10,788 nucleotides of DNA from Gemmatimonadota bacterium (GTDB lineage: Bacteria; Gemmatimonadota; Gemmatimonadetes; Gemmatimonadales; Gemmatimonadaceae), in NCBI GenBank assembly GCA_016794735.1, contig JAEUJK010000818.1, positions 1 to 10,788 of the forward strand, written 5' to 3'. The notes below the pieces were generated by a model that saw only the letters and a program-made list of their open reading frames with translations, searched no databases and was not told where the DNA came from. The position numbers and the translations under genes are program-made. Positions within the stretch are counted from its first letter, which is position 1. Each line of letters starts with the position of its first letter. Positions 1 through 7,400 of the stretch are shown in pieces.

Positions 1-1
1 A

Positions 2-1369
2 AACCCGCTGAGCCCGTTGCTCCCGACGCCGACCAGCACGGTCCCGCTGGGTGGCCCGCCCTCGCCCATCCGCACGGATGTGGGGTTGCACGAGGATGGC
101 ATGTCGTGGGACAGCACGCGCGCCCAGTCGGTCCGCGAGTACACGATTGGCTCGACCCTCGCGTTCGAGCGGGCCGAGTGGTCCCACCAGGCCATCGCCG
201 GGGTGGACGGCTACGTCCTCGACAACCTGGCGATGACGGCGGGGCGGTACCGCACGACGGGGGACAGTGCGTTGCTTGCGTCCGCCGGGAATGCGCATCG
301 CCTCAGCCTGCGGTGGAGCGGCAATCGGCATTTTGTCGCCGGGCCACACGCGACGGGGGCGATCACCTTCGGTCTCGAGCAGTCGAGCCTGCGCGACGCC
401 ACGCGTGGCGCCTCGTTTGCCCCCTCGCCCACGGGGGAGTCGGCGATCTGGCGTCACACGACGGGAGTGACGGCCCAGGGCGAAGTGTCGGTGGGCGGCG
501 CGTTCGTCGTGAACGGCGGCCTGCGGTTCGAGCGGACCTCCGGGTACACGTTGTTGAGCGGGGTGTCGGCGTTGCCGTCGATCGGGCTGGCGTGGCGTCA
601 CTCCAGCGGCCCGGCGGCGATCACGCTGCGCGGTGCCTACGGACGCGCGATCCAGCAGCCACGAGTTGGCACGCGCGATAATCCGTGGGGTGGGCGCTCG
701 CCGGCGATTGCCGCGCTCGAGCCCGAGGCGCAGGCCGGCTTCGAATACGGGTTCGACCTGCGGTACGGGACCGCGGCGATGCTGAGCGTCACGCGCTTCG
801 ACCAGCGGGCGTCCAACCTGGTCCAGCCGGTGATCACCCCTGTGCCGGGCAGCCGCAGCTTCTCCACGCGACTCGAGAACATCGGTGCCATCCTGAACCG
901 CGGGTGGGAAATGGAAGGGCGCCTCACGCGGGGCGCGCTGAACCTCACCGGGTCACTCGGCCTCACCGACAGCCGCGTCGACCAACTCGCACGCGGATAT
1001 CGCGGCGACCTCCAGAACAACGATCGGGTGCTGCAGGTGCCGGCGCACACGGCCAGCCTCGCGGCCAACTGGCTGGGGCGTGGCTGGTCCGCCACGGCCA
1101 ACGTGGCGCGTGCCGGCAACTGGATCAACTACGATTGGCTCTCGCTCGCGACGCTCGATCGCGCACCGGATGGTGAGGTGCTGCGGAGTTACTGGCTGCG
1201 GTATCCCGGGGCCACCCGCGTGGGGATGTCGTTCACGCGGGACGTCACGCGCGCGTTCGAGCTGATGGGGAGCGTGGAGAACCTGCTTGGCACGCAGCGC
1301 GGCGAACCGGACAATGTCACGATTGTCCCGGGACGGACGGTGCGCGCGGGGCTGCGCGCGCGCTTCTAG
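2..1369 (+). CDS. TonB-dependent outer-membrane receptor, C-terminal part (5' partial)
   Basis: The reading frame is open from base 2, so the gene begins outside the window; the TTG at 17 is only an internal codon. About 455 residues are visible. They have the alternating polar/aromatic and Gly/Arg-rich pattern of beta-barrel strands, with typical receptor phrases such as ENIGAILNRGWEMEG, a GYRGDLQNNDR loop and VPAHTASL. Near the end come VENLLGTQRG and PGRTVRAGLRARF: the 'NLLG' turn, then a final strand ending in Phe, the usual outer-membrane sorting signal. The family imports siderophores, haem, cobalamin, glycans or other ligands across the outer membrane using TonB energy. The plug domain and any N-terminal carboxypeptidase-like domain would lie upstream, so the ligand cannot be assigned. 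The gene converges on the minus-strand run, with 4 bases between the two stop codons. Confidence 0.88.
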   Translation, partial: NPLSPLLPTPTSTVPLGGPPSPIRTDVGLHEDGMSWDSTRAQSVREYTIGSTLAFERAEWSHQAIAGVDGYVLDNLAMTAGRYRTTGDSALLASAGNAHRLSLRWSGNRHFVAGPHATGAITFGLEQSSLRDATRGASFAPSPTGESAIWRHTTGVTAQGEVSVGGAFVVNGGLRFERTSGYTLLSGVSALPSIGLAWRHSSGPAAITLRGAYGRAIQQPRVGTRDNPWGGRSPAIAALEPEAQAGFEYGFDLRYGTAAMLSVTRFDQRASNLVQPVITPVPGSRSFSTRLENIGAILNRGWEMEGRLTRGALNLTGSLGLTDSRVDQLARGYRGDLQNNDRVLQVPAHTASLAANWLGRGWSATANVARAGNWINYDWLSLATLDRAPDGEVLRSYWLRYPGATRVGMSFTRDVTRAFELMGSVENLLGTQRGEPDNVTIVPGRTVRAGLRARF

Positions 1370-1376
1370 CGCGCTA
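1367..1376. repeat. 10-bp perfect palindrome holding both convergent stop codons
   Basis: TAGCGCGCTA reads the same on both strands. Its left end is the TAG stop of the receptor gene and its right end is, on the minus strand, the TAG stop of the small membrane protein gene. There is no loop and no T-tract, so it is not a convincing intrinsic terminator, although the GC-rich sequence just before it (1341-1364) could also fold. Any functional role is unproven. Confidence 0.5.
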
Positions 1377-1706
1377 CGAGATCCAGATCCCGAGGACGCG
1401 GGTCAGCAGGGACAGGCCGAGCGCAAAGGTCGCCATCACGCCTAACGCGAGTGTGGTGACATGGATGGCGTGTGCGAGGCGCGGGCGCAGGTGGCTCCGC
1501 GCGGCAACGATCGCGGTGCCGAACGCCGCGAGGGTGAACGTCGCCAGCGCCACGCGCCACCAGTCCGGCGCGAACAGCAGGACGGCCGCAGTCGCGGCGA
1601 TCCCCGTTCCGCACGCCACCGCCGCCTGCCCGTCCGACACGCGTGTGGACGCCCGCGCCAGCAGTACCGCGAGGGTCGGCTCCGGCGCGTCGTCGGCGTG
1701 CGTCAT
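1374..1706 (-). CDS. Small integral membrane protein, three predicted helices
   Basis: This is a 110-residue protein that I do not recognise as a named family. After a polar N-terminus (MTHADDAPEP...), three hydrophobic stretches lie at about residues 28-48, 51-70 and 80-109, separated by short charged turns (DWWR; ARSHLRPRLAH), so three membrane-spanning helices are likely. There is no signal peptide cleavage site and no catalytic motif. The ATG at 1706-1704 overlaps the TGA of the upstream ChaN-like lipoprotein gene as ATGA, suggesting translational coupling and a related role in the envelope. Leu-84 or thereabouts is encoded by the rare TTA within a GCGTTAGGC word (1440-1448). No Shine-Dalgarno site is evident. 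It is the last gene of the minus-strand run. Confidence 0.7.
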   Translation of the reverse strand: MTHADDAPEPTLAVLLARASTRVSDGQAAVACGTGIAATAAVLLFAPDWWRVALATFTLAAFGTAIVAARSHLRPRLAHAIHVTTLALGVMATFALGLSLLTRVLGIWIS

Positions 1707-2656
1707 TTTGCCGCGGGCGCCGGGAGGCGCAGGGTGAACACCACGTAGTCGCCCTTCGCCGCATGTTCCGACGTGGGCAGGGAGTCGAGCGACGGCACCG
1801 GCACGGCGCTCACCACGAGGGTGCGCGCACCGGTCGCGCGACGCGCTGCACGGGCGACGGTCCCGAGCCGGTAGTCACTGTGAAAGGCGCCGTCGTAATG
1901 CACGACGACCGTCCCCGGATTGGCGCGCCAGGCCGCCGCGACCGCCTCGCCCATGGCCTCGTCCTTGGTGCACTGCGCCTCGTAGAACCGCTCGACCATG
2001 CGCTTGCTCGCCTCGTCCAGCGCGGGGCCGGACGGGCCTCCGTTCCCATGCCCCTGCATGGACGCGGCAAGCCGGCGGAAGTACTCGTCATCGCGCGGGC
2101 ACTGGTGCTCGGCGGCAATCCACCGTTTGTCTGCGGCGGGAATCGTGTCCAGCGCCCGCAGCCCGGCGCGGCTCACGGTGCTCGCGAGGCGGCGCGGGAT
2201 GTTGGACGCCACCACCGGCCACCCACGCGCGCGGGCCAGCTCGACCATGCCGCGGTAGTCGGTGGCGTACCGATCCCAGGGCCGTGAGGCCGCGAGGAAC
2301 TCCGGCTCGGCGGTGCGACCCGCGAGGTAGGCGTCGAGCGGGCCCTGCACGTCGCGCTCGAACATCTCGAGCGAGAGGACCACGCGCGAACGTCGTTCCC
2401 CGATGGCGGCGAGCAGCGCGAGTTCGGTCGCGTGGGTGACCGGGTCGTCGTGCTGCTCACCAAAGAACACGAGGTCCGACGACGCGGCCGCGCGCACGAG
2501 TTGATCGAACCCCACCTGCCGACTCGCACGGCTGTCCCAGACACGCAGGACCGGGGACGCGCTCGGTGCGGTGGACGCCGACGGTCCCGGCGCGCACGCG
2601 GCGCCAATGGTGAGCGCGAGGAGGGGCAGGGTGCCGCGAAGGCGGAATCGGATCAT
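1703..2656 (-). CDS. ChaN-like (DUF399) haem-binding-family lipoprotein
   Basis: The protein has 317 residues when started at the ATG at 2656, which gives a basic N-terminus, a hydrophobic core (about residues 8-20) and Cys-21 in GAAC, a weak lipobox; it should be exported and is probably lipidated. The body carries the ChaN/DUF399 signature: FFGEQHDDPVTH (64-75), LSLEMFERD (94-102), ASNIPRR (150-156), FYEAQCTKDEAMGEAVA (224-240) and VVHYDGAFHSDYRLG (251-265). Campylobacter ChaN is an iron-regulated lipoprotein that binds haem; the biochemical role of most relatives is unknown. The ATG overlaps the stop of the aldo/keto reductase-RidA gene (ATGA), and its own TGA overlaps the next gene the same way. 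The frame is open a further 57 codons upstream, but that extension is Arg/Pro-rich, overlaps the neighbour and would bury the signal peptide, so I reject it. Confidence 0.85.
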   Translation of the reverse strand: MIRFRLRGTLPLLALTIGAACAPGPSASTAPSASPVLRVWDSRASRQVGFDQLVRAAASSDLVFFGEQHDDPVTHATELALLAAIGERRSRVVLSLEMFERDVQGPLDAYLAGRTAEPEFLAASRPWDRYATDYRGMVELARARGWPVVASNIPRRLASTVSRAGLRALDTIPAADKRWIAAEHQCPRDDEYFRRLAASMQGHGNGGPSGPALDEASKRMVERFYEAQCTKDEAMGEAVAAAWRANPGTVVVHYDGAFHSDYRLGTVARAARRATGARTLVVSAVPVPSLDSLPTSEHAAKGDYVVFTLRLPAPAAK

Positions 2657-4134
2657 GCCAAAAGCTGTGGGTCGGTCGTCGCCGGGGCCAGCGGGGGACT
2701 TCCCACGACGGCTTCGGCGTCCATTTCGACGAGGTATTCGTCCCCGATCGGCGGGGCGTGCACCAGGGTGTTGGCGGGCTGGATGTGGCCAAATCGCTCG
2801 CCGTGGGCGCGGGAAATGGGTTCCCACTGCGCCGGATCACGCACGTAGATGCGCGTGCGCACCACATCGTCGAGGGTGCCGCCCAGGGACACGATGGCGC
2901 CCTCGACCTTGTCGATGATCGCGTGCATTTGCGCCGCGGGATCGTTGGCGCCGAGTGCGCGGGACCCGTGGGTGGCCGTGGTGCCAGAGACGAGAACGCG
3001 GTCACCAACCCGCACGGCGCGTGCGAAACCCGCGATTTCTTCCCACGGCGTGCCAGACAGCGCGAGCACGCGATCTCGTTGCTGCCGGGTGGCGAACGGC
3101 GCCGGGAACGACTGCAGGTGGTGGCTCAGGTCGCCACTGGCGGTGAGGAACGGCGGCTTGCGGTACTCGTCGCCGCAGTCGCCGGGGATGCGTCGCAGCC
3201 GCTGGACCGCGGCCGCGATCTCCGAGCGGCTGAGGTCGTCCAGCGCGAAGGTCGCGAGGCGCACCGTATCCTCGACGTGTGCACTCTCGCCGAGGCGAGC
3301 CCCGATGATGATGCCCCCAACGGCCGGCTGCTCCAGCATGTAGCGGCAGGCCACGTTGGCGATGGAGACGCCGTGCCGCCTGGCCACGACGTCCAGCACC
3401 CGCAGCAGCTGCTGCAGCGCCTCCCATCCGCCGGCCTCGTCGACGAAGCGCCGGTACTTCATCTGGGACCACGTTTGCAGTGCCGCGGGATCGGGCTTGC
3501 CGAGCCAACGCTCCGAGAGCAGTCCACCGGCCACGGTGCCAAAGGCCAGCAGCTTGACCCCGTGGGACAGGCACAGCGCACTCATGGCGCCGGCGGCGCG
3601 CTGGTCCAGCAGCGAAAAGCAGACCTGGTTGCTGACGATCGGGATCCCGCTCGTGAGGGCAATGCGCAGGTGCGCCGTGTCGAAGTTGGTGAGCCCGATG
3701 TTGCCGACCAGTCCTTCCTCGCGCAGCTCGGTGATCCAGAACAACGCGTCGAGCCATGCGGGGTTGGCGTATTGCCACGCGTGGAACTGGAGCAGCGGGA
3801 GCCGGTCGAGGGCCATGCGATCCAGTGAACGCTGGACAGCGGTGCGCACGGCGTCACGCGTGAGCGGCCCCGGCTCGGGCACCCACTTGGTGAGCAGTTC
3901 GACGGCATGTGCACCGGGGCGCCGATGGTACCGGCCGACCACGTCTTCTGCGGACCCGTAGTGATCCGCCATGTCGAACGTGGTGAGTCCCGCCGCGGCG
4001 TAGGGATCCATCGCCGCGGCCATCGCGTCCAGGTCCACGGTGCGCCCGTCGCGCTCCATGTCGGCCACCTGCCAGAGTCCCGTGAGGACGCGTGAGATGG
4101 TGAGGGAAGGCGACAGGGCGATGCGCGGGATCAT
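2653..4134 (-). CDS. Aldo/keto reductase fused to a RidA/YjgF-like domain
   Basis: This is one uninterrupted 493-residue frame. Residues 1 to about 340 form an aldo/keto reductase barrel: GLWQVADMERDG, then FDMADHYG giving Asp-54 and Tyr-59, Lys-83 in LLTKWVP and His-118 in LQFHAWQ, which together make the full catalytic tetrad, plus GLTNFD (147-152), SNQVCFSLLD (168-177) and a late GIIIGAR nucleotide-binding segment (274-280). It should reduce or oxidise a carbonyl/alcohol with NAD(P)H; the substrate is unknown. About residues 363-478 form a RidA-like domain (VGDRVLVSGTTA, LDDVVRTRIYV, EMDAEAVVG). The arginine used by true RidA enamine/imine deaminases is replaced by Asn-455 (QPANTLV), so deamination is doubtful. 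The ATG at 4134 is preferred because the barrel starts there; a longer frame running to 4932 only shadows neighbouring genes. No clear ribosome site is seen. It lies 13 bases from the upstream gene and has an ATGA overlap downstream. Confidence 0.88.
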   Translation of the reverse strand: MIPRIALSPSLTISRVLTGLWQVADMERDGRTVDLDAMAAAMDPYAAAGLTTFDMADHYGSAEDVVGRYHRRPGAHAVELLTKWVPEPGPLTRDAVRTAVQRSLDRMALDRLPLLQFHAWQYANPAWLDALFWITELREEGLVGNIGLTNFDTAHLRIALTSGIPIVSNQVCFSLLDQRAAGAMSALCLSHGVKLLAFGTVAGGLLSERWLGKPDPAALQTWSQMKYRRFVDEAGGWEALQQLLRVLDVVARRHGVSIANVACRYMLEQPAVGGIIIGARLGESAHVEDTVRLATFALDDLSRSEIAAAVQRLRRIPGDCGDEYRKPPFLTASGDLSHHLQSFPAPFATRQQRDRVLALSGTPWEEIAGFARAVRVGDRVLVSGTTATHGSRALGANDPAAQMHAIIDKVEGAIVSLGGTLDDVVRTRIYVRDPAQWEPISRAHGERFGHIQPANTLVHAPPIGDEYLVEMDAEAVVGSPPLAPATTDPQLLA

Positions 4135-4147
4135 GGGGTACTTGGGG

Positions 4148-4570
4148 CTACTTGATGGCGTTGTCGATGTCCGCGGCAATGAGCCAGCGGCCGGATCGGT
4201 CCTTCCGGAGGGCGAGGACAAACTTCCCGATGTCGGGCGAGTTGCGCTCCCCGTACGCATACGCACCCACGATCCAGCCAATGGAGTCCGCGGTGGCGTA
4301 GGAGAGGGCGCGCAGCCGTAGTGGGCCGGAGTTCCCCTGGTACGCGGCGCGGATGGCCTCGTGACCCTGGGCTGGCGGCTTGCGGTTGGGCAGGGCAAAG
4401 CCGTCGGTCGCGAAGAGGCGCGCCACGGCGGCGGCGTCCCCTTTCTCCCATCCCTGCTCGTAGTCGCGCAACACGCGGTCGAGCGCGGGGGGCAGGGTGA
4501 CGGACCGTGGCTGCTGGGCCGCCAGCGGGAGTGCGGCGAGCGCGAGGAGGAGCGAGACGGCGAGGCGCAT
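4148..4570 (-). CDS. Exported NTF2-like (SnoaL/DUF4440-type) protein
   Basis: The protein has 140 residues. The N-terminus MRLAVSLLLALAALPLAAQQ is a clear Sec signal peptide with cleavage likely near residue 19, so the mature protein is periplasmic. The rest follows the cone-shaped NTF2-like pattern: a helix LDRVLRDYEQGWEKGDAAAVARLFATDGFALPN (about residues 30-62), GHEAIRAAYQ (69-78), and strands ending with GRWLIAADIDNA (128-138). DUF4440/SnoaL-like proteins include small enzymes and ligand-binding proteins, and the active site cannot be predicted from the fold, so no substrate is assigned. It is separated by 30 bases from the phosphatase gene upstream and by 13 from the reductase gene downstream, consistent with co-transcription. 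The ATG at 4570 is fixed by the signal peptide; no strong Shine-Dalgarno sequence precedes it. Confidence 0.8.
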   Translation of the reverse strand: MRLAVSLLLALAALPLAAQQPRSVTLPPALDRVLRDYEQGWEKGDAAAVARLFATDGFALPNRKPPAQGHEAIRAAYQGNSGPLRLRALSYATADSIGWIVGAYAYGERNSPDIGKFVLALRKDRSGRWLIAADIDNAIK

Positions 4571-4600
4571 GGGAATCCCGGTGAAGGGGGCGTGCGGGGC

Positions 4601-5242
4601 CTAGCTGAGTTGTGCGCGAAGTTCCGCCGCGCTGCGGGCGACAGCCGTTGGTTGCTCGGCGCGCAGCGTGGCTTCGGAAAAGGCGCCCCAGGTGACGGCG
4701 ATCGAGTCGATCCCTGCCGCCCGCGCCGCGCGCAGGTCGAACGGGGAGTCCCCGATGTACACGGCCTCGGCGCGTTCACCCCCAAGGCGCTCCATGGCGA
4801 ACCAGAGTGGATCGGGTTCGGGCTTGTGGCGCGTGGTGCTCTCGATGCCGACGACCAGGTCGAAGTGCTCGCGCAGCCCGATGAGGTCGAGCGCGCGGTG
4901 GGCGAGGGGCTCGATCTTGGAGGTGACGACACCTAACGAGCGACCGTCCCCCGCGAGCCAGGCGACGACGTCGTTGACGCCGTCGTAGGGCTTCGTCATG
5001 GTGTCGTGGTGCAACATCTGGTGCTCGCGATACGCCTGCACGAGCCGGTGCAGCTCGGCCTCGTCGCGCGCGTAGGCACCGAACTGCGTGACGAGGGGCT
5101 TCCCGATCCCCGACATGATCTCGTCGCGGTCCGGGGAACGGCCCTGCACGTGCGTGAACGCCCAGGTGGCGGCCTGCACGATGAGCTCGATGGAGTCGAC
5201 GAGGGTTCCGTCGAGGTCGAAAAGGACGACACGATGCGCCAT
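4601..5242 (-). CDS. HAD-superfamily phosphatase (Gph/PpaX-like)
   Basis: A 213-residue haloacid dehalogenase-fold hydrolase with all four motifs. Motif I is FDLDGTLVDS with nucleophile Asp-9 and acid Asp-11; motif II is VVTSK (Thr-107); motif III is Lys-140 in RHKPEPDP; motif IV is YIGDSPFDLRAA with Asp-165 and Asp-169 for Mg2+. The helical cap between residues 17 and 85 puts it with phosphoglycolate phosphatase, PpaX pyrophosphatase and related beta-phosphoglucomutase-like enzymes; the exact phosphoester substrate is not determinable. It is probably cytoplasmic. The ATG at 5242 is chosen because motif I must lie close to the N-terminus; the longer frame to 5536 only shadows the helicase gene. 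The gap to the helicase stop is 28 bases. On the minus strand a TATCTT hexamer (5248-5253) lies 5 bases before the ATG and could be a -10 element of a leaderless transcript, but the -35 match is poor. One TTA leucine codon occurs in CGTTAGG (4932-4938). Confidence 0.88.
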   Translation of the reverse strand: MAHRVVLFDLDGTLVDSIELIVQAATWAFTHVQGRSPDRDEIMSGIGKPLVTQFGAYARDEAELHRLVQAYREHQMLHHDTMTKPYDGVNDVVAWLAGDGRSLGVVTSKIEPLAHRALDLIGLREHFDLVVGIESTTRHKPEPDPLWFAMERLGGERAEAVYIGDSPFDLRAARAAGIDSIAVTWGAFSEATLRAEQPTAVARSAAELRAQLS

Positions 5243-5270
5243 GCGCCAAGATAGCAGGGGTGGCGCGTGC

Positions 5271-7400
5271 TCAGGCTCCTTCGATGAGCAGGATGGCCCA
5301 GGGGACCGGGGGCTCGTCGGTCGTTCCGCCCTGTGTACGCGGGGCGAGGCGCGCGGCCAGCACGCCGACGTCGTCGAGGTTGCGCGGCCGTTCCTCGAGC
5401 CACGAGGCCAGGGCGATGGCGCCGCCAGCGCTCGTCGTGCGATGCACCAGCGAGACGGCACACGCCACGAGGTCCAGGGCTGACGCGCGAGCCGTGCGCG
5501 GCGCGCGCGCGCCGATCGCCCGGATCGTCCGGACAACCTGCCGCTGGGCGTCCGTCGTGTGGAGGTGCGCGGCGTCGAGCACGGCCCGGGTTCGACACCA
5601 CCGGTGCACGCGAGCCACGGCGCGCTCGGCCGTCTTGTCGTCGACAGTGGTAAATGGCGCTCTCGCGGCCAGGGTGAGGAGCGACGCCACCTGCTCGGTG
5701 TCCCGCGTGGTGCCGTGCCTGGTGTGCGCGACGAGATGCGCGGCGTGGCCCTGACGGATCACGGCGACCCAGCTCGCGCGCGCTCCGCCCACACGGGCCA
5801 GCGCCACGGGAACACCGGCCATGGACTCGTCGTCAGCGGGCCACGTGCGGACGAGGTCGCACAATCGTTCCACGGCGCCCGCTGCCGAGGGTGCGGTTGG
5901 TGGTGCCCGCAGCGCGTCGAGGGCGATTCCCGCCGCGAGGTGCGAGGCACGGGCCTTGTCGCAGAGCCGACGGAGCAGCCGGAGCGCACGTTCCCCTGCA
6001 GGCGGCAGGCGAAAGGCGTACGACGCCACCTCCGCGTGTGGTGATCCCGGGCGTTGCAACCGGCCGATGCGTTGCTCGATGCGCGCCGGCGTCCACGGGA
6101 GGTCGAGGTGGATCAGGACGCCAGCGCCTTGCAGGTCCACGCCCTCGGACAGGACGTCGGTCGTCACGAGGAGCTCAAGATGCATGGGATCGTTGGGCTG
6201 TGACGGCGGCCCCGGGCCCAGGCGTGCGAGCACCTCGCGTCGTGTGACGCGCCCCGCAGCGATATGGGCACCGGCGCCCCAGATCCCGGCGGCACGTCGG
6301 AGCCCCTTCCAGCGTTGGAACATTGCCTGCGCCGTGGCGGCGGACGAGGTGAACGCCACCGCCGCAATATCGACTTGACGTTCCAGCGCGAGGCGAACGT
6401 TGTTGGCTCGCGCCACGTCGGAGTCCGGCCCGAGTAGCACGGTGCGGCTGAGGCGATCGATGGCCGTGGTCCACCGCTCGAGCTGCACGTGCCACTCGGC
6501 GGGACGCGCCATCACGGCACCGTCGAGGCCCAGGGAGAGCTGGAGCGTCCCCGGTCCGACGATGGCGCGCGAGATCGCGGCGGCGGTCGGCCGCTCCCCG
6601 CGCTCGACGAGGGAGCGCATGGCCTGCGCCGCGGTGCGGCGCGCGTGCAGCGCCGTGCGGAGCGCGGCCTCGCTGGAGAGCCATTGGCGCACCATGCCGA
6701 GCACGCCTAACGCGTGTGCCTGTCCGGCATCGTCGGCCGGGAGTGGCGGGGGCAGGTCGAGGATCTGCTCGAGCAACTCGCGTCGGGCGGGGTTGTGGAG
6801 CCAGCGGAGCGGGCCGCGGGTCGGGGTGCCGATCGCGGGTGGCATGGCGCGTCGCACCAGCACGGAGCGCACGACGTCGTCGCTGGGGCGCGCAAAGAGG
6901 TGGACCAGCGCGCCGAGGTCTCGCGCCGAGTTGTGGACCGGCGTGGCGCTCAGCAGGAGGACGTGGTGTCCCCAGGCGAGGCTGGCGAGGGCGCGATACC
7001 GCCGGGTGGCCGGGTTGCGTGCGTGATGGGCTTCGTCGACGATGACGAGCGCACCAGCAAATGCCGGCGTTGGCGTCGCACGGGACAACGACTCCATGGA
7101 CCGGAAGGTGGCGACGACTCCCGTGCGGGCAAACGCCGTGCGCCACGTGTCCCGCAGGACGGCCGGCGCGACCACCACCACGTCCGCGTAACGCGTCGCG
7201 CAGGCAAGGGCGGTGTAGGTCTTCCCGGCCCCGACCGGATCGGCCAACACGGCGCCCCCGAACTGGCGACACCGATCCAGAAGCAGGGCGGCCGCCTCCC
7301 GTTGGTGTGCGTGCAGGACCACACGGCCCAGCTGGGACGGCACGTCGAGGGTGGTGCGGACCGCGACGGCGATGCGGGCGCGCACCGCACCTACCGCCAT
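5271..7400 (-). CDS. SF2 helicase/translocase (SNF2/DEAH type), partner of the methyltransferase
   Basis: The protein has 709 residues from the ATG at 7400. The first RecA lobe shows HQREAAALLLD (32-42, Q-like), Walker A DPVGAGKT (54-61), VIVDEAHHARN (119-129, DEAH box) and LLSATPVHN (149-157). About residues 160-340 form a helical insertion. The second lobe has VTTDVLSEGVDLQ (412-424, motif V) and QRIGRLQR (443-450, arginine-finger motif VI). This order and the 'SEGVDLQ...DLPW...QRIGR' wording fit SNF2-like translocases such as DISARM DrmD and other restriction or defence ATPases. Residues from about 480 to 709 match nothing I know and show no PD-(D/E)XK, HNH or PLD nuclease motif. The start overlaps the methyltransferase stop by 10 bases, so the two are almost certainly co-expressed. 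The frame stays open to 8471, but that part lies inside the methyltransferase gene and reads as low-complexity Arg/Ala, so it is rejected. Confidence 0.9.
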   Translation of the reverse strand: MAVGAVRARIAVAVRTTLDVPSQLGRVVLHAHQREAAALLLDRCRQFGGAVLADPVGAGKTYTALACATRYADVVVVAPAVLRDTWRTAFARTGVVATFRSMESLSRATPTPAFAGALVIVDEAHHARNPATRRYRALASLAWGHHVLLLSATPVHNSARDLGALVHLFARPSDDVVRSVLVRRAMPPAIGTPTRGPLRWLHNPARRELLEQILDLPPPLPADDAGQAHALGVLGMVRQWLSSEAALRTALHARRTAAQAMRSLVERGERPTAAAISRAIVGPGTLQLSLGLDGAVMARPAEWHVQLERWTTAIDRLSRTVLLGPDSDVARANNVRLALERQVDIAAVAFTSSAATAQAMFQRWKGLRRAAGIWGAGAHIAAGRVTRREVLARLGPGPPSQPNDPMHLELLVTTDVLSEGVDLQGAGVLIHLDLPWTPARIEQRIGRLQRPGSPHAEVASYAFRLPPAGERALRLLRRLCDKARASHLAAGIALDALRAPPTAPSAAGAVERLCDLVRTWPADDESMAGVPVALARVGGARASWVAVIRQGHAAHLVAHTRHGTTRDTEQVASLLTLAARAPFTTVDDKTAERAVARVHRWCRTRAVLDAAHLHTTDAQRQVVRTIRAIGARAPRTARASALDLVACAVSLVHRTTSAGGAIALASWLEERPRNLDDVGVLAARLAPRTQGGTTDEPPVPWAILLIEGA

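Noticed and set aside
1341..1364. GC-rich hairpin at the end of the receptor gene as a terminator
   Set aside because: TGCGCGC and GCGCGC runs can pair, but such alternation is frequent in this DNA and there is no T-tract.
2657..2827. 57-residue N-terminal extension of the ChaN-like protein
   Set aside because: It would overlap the RidA-like domain coding region and place an Arg/Pro-rich stretch before a clear export signal.
2758..3828. Long plus-strand open frame opposite the reductase gene
   Set aside because: Long antisense frames are common in DNA of this GC content; the protein has no recognisable domain and the opposite strand has a complete catalytic tetrad.
4135..4932. Extension of the aldo/keto reductase frame to 759 residues
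   Set aside because: The added part overlaps the NTF2-like and phosphatase genes and is Ser/Pro/Arg-rich with no domain; the reductase barrel starts at the ATG at 4134.
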